From an uncultured Alphaproteobacteria bacterium (GTDB taxonomy: Bacteria; Pseudomonadota; Alphaproteobacteria; Micavibrionales; Micavibrionaceae): 42,057 nucleotides of DNA. The notes below the pieces were generated by a model. The model was given only the letters and a program-made list of their open reading frames with translations, ran no database searches and was not told the DNA's origin. The stretch spans positions 1 to 42,057 of the forward strand of contig CAMLMM010000006.1 of assembly GCA_946481105.1 (NCBI GenBank), in the 5' to 3' direction. The translations under genes and the position numbers were made by a program. This document shows positions 15,497 through 23,784 of the stretch, piece by piece (position 1 is the stretch's first letter; every line of letters begins with the position of its first letter).

Positions 15497-17576
15497 GCCT
15501 GTTGTCGGGATGCAGGACAGCCTGCGTTATACACTCAACCATTACCGCACCCCTCTGGTGATTGTGGCCGTTGGTGTTGTCCTGTCTATTGCCGGGTTTA
15601 CCTGGGCGCTGAGTTTCCAGACAGGGGAACTGCATCGAAACTTCCTGCGCTCGTCAACACAGGAAGCGTCGCTTATTGATGATAAGCTCCTCCTGTTCCA
15701 GGAAAAAATACATGGAGTCAGCGCCTTCTTCGTATCCTCAGAAAGGGTAAATGCTGACATGATGGGGCATTATGTCCGCCCGATGATGGAGCGCATCCCG
15801 TTCGAGATGGTAGGATGGATACCTGAAAGCTATTACGGCGGCAGCAACTTCTCAATTTCCGATGCCGACCTGCCTATTCCGCCTGATTTGCGCGAGATAG
15901 AAAACCTCCCGCCTTTGGTGAATTCCTTCGCCATTGCGCGCCAGACACGTCAGTTTGCCATCAGCCAGACTTTTGCCTTCAACAATGATGACCAAATACG
16001 CCATATCGCGTTGATAGCACCGGTTATCAAGGCGAATATACTCCAGGGCCTGGTCGTCGCGGTGTTCAATGTTAAGGATCTGTACCTTCTTGAGTTACAA
16101 TCTCCGGAGACCTCACCATCAGAGCAGGCGACAATTTACCTTTTCGACAAAGAAGGCGGCGGTGTGCCTATCTATCTCGCCAAGGACTTCGTTGCGCCGC
16201 AAATACAGAATAAGAATGCTCCGGGAAATAACGAATTGCAGGAATTATTACGCGGCACCGCCTTCCATTACAGCCAGCCCCTGCAAAGCACGGATGGACA
16301 GAAAAATATTATTTTCATTCCCACGTCGCAATATCTGTTACAGGCATTGGGCGTCTGGCCCTGGTACACGTTAGTCGGCGGCCTTGCCATTACCGGGCTT
16401 ATCGGGATGATGGCCTTCCAGCAGGCACGGCGTGGGATGGTCATTGCCCAGCAGGTTGAAGAAAAGACACAGCTTCTTCGTCAGATTACGCGTGATCTGG
16501 CGGAAAAAGAGAACAAGCTGCGCGCCGTTGTTGAACATACCATAGACGGGCTGGTCACCACTGACGACCAGGGAATCATCGAAAGCTTCAATCCCGCCTG
16601 TGAGCGTATATTCGGTTATACCGCACAGGATGTGATGGGCAAGAATATCAATATTCTGTTTCAGGATTATTCGCCAATCCAGGAAACTCCGCAGGAAGGC
16701 GCCATTGCAAAGGAAATCACCGGGCGTCGCCAGAACGGCACAACTTTTCCTCTTGATTTGTCTATCAGCTCTTTCCGGCTGGATGACCGCCTGTTTTTTT
16801 CAGGCATCATCCGCGATATTACCGAGCGCAAAGAAGCCGAAGACGAATTACGGCGTTATAGCGAGGAAGTCGAGCAGTTCGCGTATGTCGCGGCGCATGA
16901 CCTGAAATCGCCGCTGCGCGGCATTGATAATATCGCGCAGTGGATAGCGGACGACATAGGACAGGGCATAACGCCTGAAATTCAGGGACATCTGAACATG
17001 ATGCGCAACCGGATACGGCGTATGGAAAAACTTCTTCACGACGTTCTGCAATACTCCAAGGCTGGCCGGGTTACAGGCGAATTGCAAAAAGTGGACACGA
17101 AAGAAATGGTGGAAATGATTGCCGTCAACCAGCCGCGTGATAAAACCGTCGAAGTTTCCTGCGTGACGCCGATGCCGGTCTTTATAACGGCCCGCACACC
17201 ACTGGAACAAATATTCAGTAACCTGATAAGCAACGCCATCAAACATAATGACATGCCGCAAGGGCACATTACCGTTTCCGCATCCGACGGCGGGGAATTC
17301 TATGAATTCACCGTTCAGGATAACGGCCCCGGAATTCCGCCGGAATACCAGCAGCGCGTGTTTGACCTGTTCCAGACACTGCATCATCAGGACAAAATTG
17401 AAGGCAGCGGCCTGGGCATGTCGATCGTCAAGAAACTTGTCGAATGGCAGGGCGGGCAAGTCTGGATAGTGTCAAATCCGGGGGAACGCGGAACCGCCGT
17501 TCATTTCCAATGGCCACGACAAATGCAGGTGGACCGCCGCCAAGGCCGTATTCTGTCTGGACAAGGAAGATTTTAA
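15489..17576 (+). CDS. CHASE-PAS sensor histidine kinase
   Basis: The 695-aa kinase has a transmembrane helix at residues 22-41, a periplasmic CHASE-like sensor domain to about 285 (MVGWIPE motif), a second helix near 290-312, and a PAS domain at about 342-460. A HisKA domain with phospho-acceptor His470 in HDLKSPLRGI follows. The HATPase domain has its N box NLISNAIKHND near 577 and G boxes DNGPGIP near 610 and GSGLGMSIVKK near 639. The dimerisation motif resembles phytochrome-type kinases that pair with Rcp1-like regulators, and one follows 39 bases downstream. ATG 15489 overlaps the end of the ethylene-domain gene. The longer frame from 15411 would lie inside that gene and is rejected. It may take two inputs: its own CHASE ligand and the neighbouring receptor domain. 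Confidence 0.92.
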   Translation: MIEPVVGMQDSLRYTLNHYRTPLVIVAVGVVLSIAGFTWALSFQTGELHRNFLRSSTQEASLIDDKLLLFQEKIHGVSAFFVSSERVNADMMGHYVRPMMERIPFEMVGWIPESYYGGSNFSISDADLPIPPDLREIENLPPLVNSFAIARQTRQFAISQTFAFNNDDQIRHIALIAPVIKANILQGLVVAVFNVKDLYLLELQSPETSPSEQATIYLFDKEGGGVPIYLAKDFVAPQIQNKNAPGNNELQELLRGTAFHYSQPLQSTDGQKNIIFIPTSQYLLQALGVWPWYTLVGGLAITGLIGMMAFQQARRGMVIAQQVEEKTQLLRQITRDLAEKENKLRAVVEHTIDGLVTTDDQGIIESFNPACERIFGYTAQDVMGKNINILFQDYSPIQETPQEGAIAKEITGRRQNGTTFPLDLSISSFRLDDRLFFSGIIRDITERKEAEDELRRYSEEVEQFAYVAAHDLKSPLRGIDNIAQWIADDIGQGITPEIQGHLNMMRNRIRRMEKLLHDVLQYSKAGRVTGELQKVDTKEMVEMIAVNQPRDKTVEVSCVTPMPVFITARTPLEQIFSNLISNAIKHNDMPQGHITVSASDGGEFYEFTVQDNGPGIPPEYQQRVFDLFQTLHHQDKIEGSGLGMSIVKKLVEWQGGQVWIVSNPGERGTAVHFQWPRQMQVDRRQGRILSGQGRF

Positions 17577-17615
17577 GCCTATTTAACCTTTATGAGTTAC
17601 TGCACGAGGTATCAC

Positions 17616-18092
17616 ATGTCAGCAAGTTTTATGCACCAACCCATCAATATCCTTCTGGTGGAGGATGACGATATTGATGTCATGACCCTGAAGCGGAAAT
17701 TCAAGAAAGGGAATATCAACAATCCCATATACCATGCCGCTTCCGGGGTGGAGGCCCTTAAAATTCTGCGTGGTGAAGATGAAACGCAAAAGCCCAACGG
17801 CCCGGTCATCATGCTTACCGATGTTAATCTTCCGCGTATGAACGGGCTTGAACTGCTGAAAGAGCTGCGCAGCGACGATAAGCTGAAAGAAAGTATTGTT
17901 TTCATGCTGACGACCTCGCCGCGCGATGAAGACGTCATCAGTGCCTACAGATTGAACGTCGCCGGTTATTTCCTGAAAGAAAATCTGGATCAGATGATTG
18001 AAATGCTGCGCATGTACTGGCAGATAAATGAATTTCCCCAGGCGCTCAACACCCCATGCCCTGATTCAAATTCAAGCCTTGGCCAGGCCTGA
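17616..18092 (+). CDS. Rcp1-type single-domain response regulator
   Basis: The 158-aa protein is one receiver domain and nothing else. Acidic pocket EDDD is at residues 16-19, phospho-acceptor Asp69 in MLTDVNLPRMNG, switch residues Thr99/Thr100 in FMLTTS, and Lys121 in AGYFLKE. The LTTSPRDEDVISAYRLNVAGYFLK block is characteristic of regulators paired with phytochrome-like kinases. It has no DNA-binding domain, so output is through protein contact or phosphotransfer. CGAGG lies 6 bases before ATG 17616; an upstream ATG at 17592 lacks a site. The 3-prime end overlaps the end of the convergent unknown gene by 21 bases. Confidence 0.92.
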   Translation: MSASFMHQPINILLVEDDDIDVMTLKRKFKKGNINNPIYHAASGVEALKILRGEDETQKPNGPVIMLTDVNLPRMNGLELLKELRSDDKLKESIVFMLTTSPRDEDVISAYRLNVAGYFLKENLDQMIEMLRMYWQINEFPQALNTPCPDSNSSLGQA

Positions 18093-18965
18093 CAGGTTGC
18101 GCTGAAAAACTTCTGCTTCACGCACGATCAGGGGGAATTCCGGTTTTTCAGGCCGGTAACGCACATTAAAGCGGCTATTCATGTCATCAATCGTGATATC
18201 CAATTGCGCAAGGCGCTTCAGGGCCGATTGCCCTTCCTTGGCTTCCGGTGAAAATTTGCCAATGGCGCCAGCCCGAAGCTTTTCATTAATCATGCCAATG
18301 CGCACGGATAATTGAATTCCTTCCAGAAACGCCGCGCAGGCATTCAGGCAGAGCAAGGGCGACACCTGGTCTTCCTTCGGTTCGATCGTGAAATTGAACG
18401 TCGTGCTTTTATGCGGGTTACGTAGAATCAGGCCGCACCGCCCGACATCCGGCCTGACATTGAACACCATCCCGATATTGGATTCATGGGTAATGGACAT
18501 AGTGCGTCCCATTTTGCGGAAAGTCTCTTCGGCGATACCGACAGCGCGGTCATAATTGCCGGGGTTAACCGAATCGCATTTCTCAATGACATCAAGGAAG
18601 GACGTGCGTTCCCCGGATTCGAATATGGCCTTTCCCTTACAATAAACAGCCACCCAGCGATGCGGGTTAAAAGCTGTATCGTGATCAGAATTAGCCCGGT
18701 CCCACGCCTCGGCAAAATCGAACGCCTCGGCGCGCGCCATGATGGGACCGATGCGCGCGAATGTCTGCTGCAACAGGCCTGCTATACGAATGGCGCTGTG
18801 CATCGTTTGCGTCCGGATAATAAAACTTTCTACGGCATTGCCTCCGTTATCCCGTAAAACAAGCGGAATGCGGTTACTGGTCGCGACAAGCGATTCTTCG
18901 TTCTTGTCACTACCCTGCTCCCGCAGCGTAAAGCGTTCCCGTAATAATGTCGTATTCAGTTCCAA
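18072..18965 (-). CDS. Unknown 297-aa protein
   Basis: I do not recognise this soluble protein. It has no signal peptide, membrane helix or enzymatic motif that I can name. The C-terminal half alternates hydrophobic strands and helices; the last 50 residues read LDITIDDMNSRFNVRYRPEK and then a helix. The only start codons near the N-terminus are TTG: one at 18977 without a ribosome-binding site and one at 18965 with TTGGGGA 5 bases before it, which I prefer. Two TATAAT boxes just upstream (18984-18979 and 18996-18991) could give a very short leader. It converges with the response regulator gene and overlaps its last 21 bases. Confidence 0.72.
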   Translation of the reverse strand: MELNTTLLRERFTLREQGSDKNEESLVATSNRIPLVLRDNGGNAVESFIIRTQTMHSAIRIAGLLQQTFARIGPIMARAEAFDFAEAWDRANSDHDTAFNPHRWVAVYCKGKAIFESGERTSFLDVIEKCDSVNPGNYDRAVGIAEETFRKMGRTMSITHESNIGMVFNVRPDVGRCGLILRNPHKSTTFNFTIEPKEDQVSPLLCLNACAAFLEGIQLSVRIGMINEKLRAGAIGKFSPEAKEGQSALKRLAQLDITIDDMNSRFNVRYRPEKPEFPLIVREAEVFQRNLSGLAKA

Positions 18966-18978
18966 GAAAATCCCCAAG

Positions 18979-18996
18979 ATTATACGGGCAATTATA
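18979..18996 (-). promoter_or_regulatory. Twin TATAAT -10 boxes before the unknown 297-aa gene
   Basis: Read on the minus strand, perfect TATAAT hexamers lie at 18996-18991 and 18984-18979, immediately before the TTG start. Neither has a good -35 box at 16-18 bases, so activity may need an activator, or only one is used. Confidence 0.4.
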
Positions 18997-19039
18997 GCCG
19001 ATAACCATGCAGGTGGAAATCGTAAAGAGAGAAATGAAA

Positions 19040-19060
19040 AGACCCGCCAATGGCGGGTCT
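19040..19060 (-). terminator. Hairpin terminator of the pilin-like unit
   Basis: AGACCCGCC and GGCGGGTCT form a perfect 9-bp stem with a three-base loop. On the minus strand a TTTT follows at once; on the plus strand a seven-T run follows 8 bases later. It lies about 170 bases past the last pilin-like gene, and no other gene in either direction needs it. Confidence 0.75.
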
Positions 19061-19227
19061 GATATCAGTTTTTTTACACCCTCTGGTCGTTTGTCCGGCC
19101 AGATTCGCTTTCGCGATCTTGAAACCATCCTAACAAGGGGGCCTGAACCAGGGTTTAATATTCCCTAAAATTTGATTTAAATATCAAAGATGAAAACATC
19201 CCATTAGGTGGGGGTGAAAAAATCGCC

Positions 19228-19944
19228 TTACGGACAACCGGCATCCTGGTGCAGCGTGACCGTGTTTTTCAGGATAACCCAGTAACGGAAACATATCCCG
19301 CCCGCCGCGCAGTCACGCTGGAACGGTGCCGCATTTTCGGTCGTCACGGTCAGCAACCCGCCGCTGCGGCGGTCGATAATATCCGCCTCGCAGGTAGAAT
19401 ATTTGGCATCCAGCTTCTGCAGCGCCGTGGCGATATAGGCGTCTGTCTTGTTGGTCGAAATCATCAGAAAAACGCCATCAGCCCCGTTATAATAGGTCCA
19501 GTCATTAAAAATGCCGGGGGGCGGCGGCAGGAACTTACCGGACGACCCGCCAAAAATACGTGCATGGTCCTGATTATTCGGGCCGGTGCCGCCGGGATTG
19601 CCGGGGCAACGTATATGCTCGGCGTTATTATCGGCATCGGACACGGGGTCGGCGGATTGCGCGGTAAAATACGGGTCGGACGGGTTGATGGGATACGGCG
19701 CGTTTAACTGTTCGGTTGTAGTCAACCCCGAATCCTGATCCGGGTGCGACAAAACGCATTCCGACATGGCCGAGGTAATGAAATCAATCTGCCCGCCCAG
19801 TTCGGATACAAGGTTCGACGCGTTCTGGCTTTGGGTCTGTTGTCCTGCCGGTTCCATCAGACTGACCGTCAACGCGGCCAGCAATGCCACGGCAATCAGG
19901 ACATATATCAGCGCGCTTCCGCGACAAGAGGATGACATCAGCAT
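19228..19944 (-). CDS. Prepilin-like secreted protein
   Basis: The 238-aa protein begins with a short leader ending in Cys-Arg-Gly at residue 9, followed by the hydrophobic helix SALIYVLIAVALLAALTVS. This looks like a type IV prepilin signal cleaved after Gly9. The Glu expected at +5 of the mature protein is replaced by Tyr, as in some minor pseudopilins. The rest is a polar globular domain with six cysteines (SECVLS, IRCPGN, STCEAD, RDCAAGGICF, AGCP) that could form disulfides outside the cell. AAAGG lies 8 bases before ATG 19944; the longer frame from a TTG at 19983 runs through the upstream terminator. Family unknown. Confidence 0.75.
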   Translation of the reverse strand: MLMSSSCRGSALIYVLIAVALLAALTVSLMEPAGQQTQSQNASNLVSELGGQIDFITSAMSECVLSHPDQDSGLTTTEQLNAPYPINPSDPYFTAQSADPVSDADNNAEHIRCPGNPGGTGPNNQDHARIFGGSSGKFLPPPPGIFNDWTYYNGADGVFLMISTNKTDAYIATALQKLDAKYSTCEADIIDRRSGGLLTVTTENAAPFQRDCAAGGICFRYWVILKNTVTLHQDAGCP

Positions 19945-19961
19945 ATTACAAACCTTTAAGT

Positions 19962-19993
19962 AAAAAAGCCCGGCCTTTGACAACCGGGCTTTT
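19962..19993 (-). terminator. Bidirectional-looking terminator between the two pilin-like genes
   Basis: GCCCGG and CCGGGC pair around a ten-base loop. A T-run follows on the minus strand (A-run at 19962-19967 on the plus strand). It separates the 20010-20741 gene from the 19228-19944 gene, so expression of the latter may be reduced relative to the former. Confidence 0.8.
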
Positions 19994-20009
19994 CAGAAAT
20001 TCTGAATGA

Positions 20010-20741
20010 TTATCTTTCAACCAGGACGGAATAATAAACATAGGTTGGGCCAGCACCAATTGAGAAACAACCTTGCGCTTGACCAACTAAGGCCGTAGCC
20101 CCTGTTCCGAGTTTAGGTCCAGAAGCACCAGGAATACCTGTATTTGTAGAATCCATCAGAGTTGCTGTATCAATAACTTGCGTTTCAAGAATAGTCCCTG
20201 AAATTCCTAACTGTGAATTAATACGATTGCAGATAGTCTGACTTATCCCTGGAAGAAAGGCAATAATATCATTCGACAGTCCAGTGGCATCAGCGTCAGT
20301 CCCAATGTTTATAACCTCATTTTCAGCATTAAATATCCAAGTGCCCAGCGCAGGTGTAGCCATAACATTAGCTGGCGCTTGTTGATATGTAGCTCCACCA
20401 CCGGTTGGTGACGGATAAAATACAGCTTGAGTTTGCTGCGTCCCGCTTAGTGCAGAGAAGTTTGATGGCGGATCAAAAATCAGCTGATCGGGAGAAATCG
20501 AGTTACTAACATTCATACGAGTAATGGATGTTTTAATTGAAGCCGGATACTGGGTAATCTGCGATGAGTTTACCAGGCTGGTTTCACTGCTGGCATCGCC
20601 ACCGCCGGAACGGGTTGATTGCGTTACCGCATAGGACAGCGCGGCGAACAAGGCCACGGCGATCAGAATAAGGAACAACACGTTCCCGCGTTCAGACTGG
20701 CGAGGCTGCTGGCCAGAATTTGTTGAGGTATAATTAGTCAT
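20010..20741 (-). CDS. Prepilin-like secreted protein
   Basis: This 243-aa protein has a polar leader ending SERG at residue 19 and then the hydrophobic stretch NVLFLILIAVALFAALSYAV, closely resembling that of the downstream gene. Position +5 is Leu, not Glu. The mature region is rich in Ser, Thr, Gly and Asn (SETSLVNSSQ, SPTGGGATYQQAP), which suits an extracellular fibre or tip protein. It ends with a strand-rich segment containing TICNRINSQLG and GCFSIG. GTGGAG precedes ATG 20741; a GTG at 20753 is less likely. The body of the gene is visibly AT-richer than its neighbours, a possible sign of diversification or transfer. Family unknown. Confidence 0.75.
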   Translation of the reverse strand: MTNYTSTNSGQQPRQSERGNVLFLILIAVALFAALSYAVTQSTRSGGGDASSETSLVNSSQITQYPASIKTSITRMNVSNSISPDQLIFDPPSNFSALSGTQQTQAVFYPSPTGGGATYQQAPANVMATPALGTWIFNAENEVINIGTDADATGLSNDIIAFLPGISQTICNRINSQLGISGTILETQVIDTATLMDSTNTGIPGASGPKLGTGATALVGQAQGCFSIGAGPTYVYYSVLVER

Positions 20742-20770
20742 TTTCCACTCCACTTCGGGTTTGTTGCATT

Positions 20771-21310
20771 CTAATTGGTAATCACGGGTTTATCAATTTT
20801 GATTTTCTCGATCTTCACACTGGCATCAATCGCATTCTGCTTGCATTCGCGGCCAATGCACAGGCTTTCCACCGATACTTTCCAGCCCGTGCCGCCATTG
20901 ACAATATGGCCAATGGCTTCACGAAACACGATATAATCGGATGTCTTTTTTGACTGGATCGTCATCTTGCTGCCGGACGAATTAAACGTCAGGTCGGGAT
21001 ATATTTTCTTCAGATCATCAGCCATACGCTTCAATTCATCGGTCGGCACAGCCGTCATGGTCAGCGTGGGGACAATTGGTTTGACGGCTTCGGCTTCCTG
21101 TAATTTGGCGCGCAGCTCCGTCAGGTCTTTGACCTGCATCACCGTAAAGAGGCCGATAGCGGCGGCCACCGCCCAAGCAATACCGCCCGCAATCAGAGCG
21201 CCCTGCCCCGCATGCTGGGGGACAACATCAAGAAAACGGCTAAAGTCGTCCGCAGCCTGCGGATTCATCAATTTTTGTAGCGACTTAATGTCAAAAGACT
21301 TGATAGCCAA
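20771..21310 (-). CDS. Membrane-anchored protein of the pilin-like unit
   Basis: The 179-aa protein has a cytoplasmic N-terminus of about 36 residues, one transmembrane helix (ALIAGGIAWAVAAAIGLFTV, near 38-57), a short coiled coil (KDLTELRAKLQEAEAV) and a small mixed alpha/beta domain with two cysteines in CIGRECKQN. This layout recalls PilO/GspM-like assembly proteins, but I see no sequence match and offer it only as an analogy. It is the first gene of a three-gene minus-strand unit, 29 bases before the next start, so it probably supports assembly or anchoring of the two prepilin-like proteins. Confidence 0.7.
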   Translation of the reverse strand: MAIKSFDIKSLQKLMNPQAADDFSRFLDVVPQHAGQGALIAGGIAWAVAAAIGLFTVMQVKDLTELRAKLQEAEAVKPIVPTLTMTAVPTDELKRMADDLKKIYPDLTFNSSGSKMTIQSKKTSDYIVFREAIGHIVNGGTGWKVSVESLCIGRECKQNAIDASVKIEKIKIDKPVITN

Positions 21311-21443
21311 TGAAATTTCCTAACAAAATAATCTGACTATATTAATATAGAATAGCCGAAGCGGCTTAAAAGCATTTTAAGTTTAATTACAATTTTATAC
21401 AATCCCCTTTTCGGGCCAATTTCGGCAGGTTTTCAGTACTATT

Positions 21444-22385
21444 TCAGGTAGTGGCCGCCAGGAAATCCTTATATGCGTTGGCCAATCCATCTTTCAGACT
21501 CGTGTGGGGCGACCAGCCCAAAGCGCGGATTCTGGCAGATTGGAGCAGTTTGCGCGGTGTTCCATTCGGGTGGCTTATATCCCAGCTTATTCTGCCCGTA
21601 TAACCCACTATGTCCGCCACCTGTCGGACCAGATTTGAAATACTTACCTCCTCGCCTGAGCCGATATTCAAGGGCGATGAATCACTATAATGCTGCAACG
21701 CGATAATTATCGCTTCGGCCAAATCGTCCACATACAGGAATTCACGCAAGGGCGAACCATCGCCCCAGACCGTTACAATTTCATCGCCATTTGTTTTTGC
21801 GTTATGGAATCGCGTCATGAGGGATGGAATCACATGCGACGTCACATCGTTCCAGTGATCACCGGGGCCATATAAATTACACGGCATGACGGATATAAAA
21901 TCATGGCCGTATTGCTCACGATAAAACTGGCATAATTTCACGCCCGCAATTTTTGCCAGTGCGTAAGCTTCGTTGGTAGGTTCCAGTGCCCCCGTCAAAA
22001 GACTTCTTTCTTCAATTGGTTGCGGGGCCAGCCGTGGATAAATGCAGGAAGAGCCCAGAAAAACGAGTTTTGATGTTTTCAATCGCGCAGCCGTATTAAT
22101 TACGTTCTGCGCCATAGCCAGATTTTCTGACAGGAATTCCGATGGATAGTTACTATTGGCACTTATTCCACCCACCCGCGCGGCGGCCATCAGAATAACA
22201 TCAGGCTGATGCGCCTGCATCCAATCTTCAACATCCTGCTGCCGGGTCAGATCCAGTTGGCTGTGGGGGACACAAAGCAGCTCAATATCTTCCTGCTGAA
22301 GACGCCGCACCAACGCCGACCCCACCAGTCCGGTATGCCCGGCCACCCATATTCTCTTATTACCCTGCAGACTGAACACATGCAC
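21444..22385 (-). CDS. fcl: GDP-L-fucose synthase
   Basis: Fcl epimerises and reduces GDP-4-keto-6-deoxymannose to GDP-L-fucose using NADPH. The 313-aa protein has the Rossmann motif GHTGLVGSAL near residue 16, AAARVGGISANSNYP, LGSSCIYPRLAPQPI, and the catalytic Tyr141-x3-Lys145 in EAYALAKIAG. NLYGPGDHWN is another family mark. Its start overlaps the end of gmd by 26 bases, so the pair makes GDP-fucose from GDP-mannose as a unit. No glycosyltransferases or transport genes lie beside it, so the final polysaccharide or glycoprotein is unknown. Confidence 0.95.
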   Translation of the reverse strand: MHVFSLQGNKRIWVAGHTGLVGSALVRRLQQEDIELLCVPHSQLDLTRQQDVEDWMQAHQPDVILMAAARVGGISANSNYPSEFLSENLAMAQNVINTAARLKTSKLVFLGSSCIYPRLAPQPIEERSLLTGALEPTNEAYALAKIAGVKLCQFYREQYGHDFISVMPCNLYGPGDHWNDVTSHVIPSLMTRFHNAKTNGDEIVTVWGDGSPLREFLYVDDLAEAIIIALQHYSDSSPLNIGSGEEVSISNLVRQVADIVGYTGRISWDISHPNGTPRKLLQSARIRALGWSPHTSLKDGLANAYKDFLAATT

Positions 22386-23424
22386 TCTCTTGTCTGACCG
22401 TCAGGGCGCTGGCGACCATCTCGGCGACCAGCGTTTCAAATTCCACGATAGGGGTCCAGTCCAGCACCTCGCGTGCCTTGGTGGAATCGCCGCATAAATG
22501 CTCGACATCCAAGGGCCGGAAAAATTGCGGATCGACTTTGACCAGAATAAAGCCTGTCGTTGCGTCAAAACCGACTTCATGCGCCCCATGGCCACGCCAG
22601 GCAATTGTAATGCCAGCCGCCTGGAACGCCGCTTCGACAAAATTTTTAACGGAACGCGTTACGCCGCTGGCCAACACAAAATCCTGCGGCTTTTCCTGCT
22701 GCATCATCATCCAGGCACCGCGCATGATATCCGATGCATGCGTCCAGTCCCGGCTGGCATTCAGATTTCCCAAGTGCAGGCAACTTTGCCGGTCGTCGAA
22801 CATCCGGGCAATTCCCTGAACTATTTTCTGCGTGACAAATTCATCGCCACGTAACGGGCTTTCATGGTTGAACATGATTCCGTTGACCGCGTAAATCCCA
22901 TAGGCTTCGCGGTACATCTGCACATATTGGTACCCTGTGTGCTTGGCTATGGCGTAGGGGCTGCAAGGGTGTATCGGCGTCGTTTCCGACTGAGGCGCTG
23001 GCGCATTGCCGAAAATTTCCGATGTCGACGCCTGAAAAAACCTGATGCGTTTATGCGGGGCCAGTGACTTGATACATTCCAGAATGCGTAAAGGCCCCAG
23101 CGCATTGACCTGAGCGGACATTTCCGGGACATCAAAACTGATATGCACATGCGATTGCCCCGCCAGATTATAGATTTCATCGGGCATATAATGGCTAATC
23201 ACCCGCTGCAGACTGGCCCCATCGGTCATGTCGCCATATTCCATTTTAAACTGGGGATTTTCCTGCCAATCTGGGATGAGGGCCGACAAGCGGTCCGTAT
23301 CGTCAAAACTGACTGGCTGACGCAGCCCGATAACTCTGTATGATTTTTCCAGAAGCAATTTGGTCAGATAAACTCCGTCCTGACCCGTAACGCCGGTGAT
23401 AAGGGCTGTTTTTTGTACGCACAT
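22360..23424 (-). CDS. gmd: GDP-mannose 4,6-dehydratase
   Basis: Gmd converts GDP-mannose to GDP-4-keto-6-deoxymannose, the first step to GDP-fucose and related sugars. The 354-aa protein has the NADP-binding motif TGVTGQDGVYL near residue 10, YNLAGQSHVHISFD, the active-site STSEIFG, Tyr157-x3-Lys161 in PYAIAKHTGYQYV, and FNHESPLRGDEFV. These are strong family signatures. It is followed by fcl with overlapping frames. About 60 bases separate it from the small unknown gene upstream, so that gene may share its transcript. Confidence 0.95.
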   Translation of the reverse strand: MCVQKTALITGVTGQDGVYLTKLLLEKSYRVIGLRQPVSFDDTDRLSALIPDWQENPQFKMEYGDMTDGASLQRVISHYMPDEIYNLAGQSHVHISFDVPEMSAQVNALGPLRILECIKSLAPHKRIRFFQASTSEIFGNAPAPQSETTPIHPCSPYAIAKHTGYQYVQMYREAYGIYAVNGIMFNHESPLRGDEFVTQKIVQGIARMFDDRQSCLHLGNLNASRDWTHASDIMRGAWMMMQQEKPQDFVLASGVTRSVKNFVEAAFQAAGITIAWRGHGAHEVGFDATTGFILVKVDPQFFRPLDVEHLCGDSTKAREVLDWTPIVEFETLVAEMVASALTVRQESACVQSAG

Positions 23425-23484
23425 GCGGCCATACTAGCGTATGCATCTTAAAATGGAAGCGCCTAATAAAAAAACAAGCTTAAA

Positions 23485-23757
23485 TTAGCCGTTATTCAGA
23501 TTCCGGCTCATGGCAGGCGCCACAGATGGTGCCGCACGGGCAACGCCGAAAGTGCCTGCAGAACAAGCATTAAACGCCCCAACAGCTGGGCTGGATGGTT
23601 CGGGCGCGTTGACCTTTACACCCCGCCGGGTTAGCTCATTAGCAATAGCCGATTGGCGCAAACCATCACTCTGGCCGACCGACACAATTTCTGCTGCTCC
23701 GCCGACAACACTGCCGACGGGCATCCCTATTTCAACATCATCCATTTCAAACGACAT
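23485..23757 (-). CDS. Unknown 90-aa protein
   Basis: AGGGG precedes the ATG at good spacing. The sequence begins MSFEMDDVEIGMPVGSVVGG and is rich in Ala, Val, Ser and Pro, with one helical stretch (SDGLRQSAIANELTRRGVKV). There is no clear signal peptide. It lies 27 bases after another small unknown gene on the same strand and before gmd, so they may form one unit. A frame on the opposite strand covers the same bases but has no start site or plausible composition. I do not recognise it. Confidence 0.55.
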   Translation of the reverse strand: MSFEMDDVEIGMPVGSVVGGAAEIVSVGQSDGLRQSAIANELTRRGVKVNAPEPSSPAVGAFNACSAGTFGVARAAPSVAPAMSRNLNNG

Positions 23758-23784
23758 ATTTTTCCCCTGATTATCGTTTATTTT

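Noticed and set aside
21311..21443. Possible hairpins (AGCCGAAGCGGCT and CCCCTTTTCGGG) in the gap between fcl and the pilin-like unit
   Set aside because: Stems are 4-5 bp and lack T-runs, so they are too weak to call terminators.
23510..23770. Plus-strand frame opposite the 90-aa unknown gene
   Set aside because: The minus-strand frame has AGGGG at good spacing and neighbours on its strand; the plus-strand one has neither.
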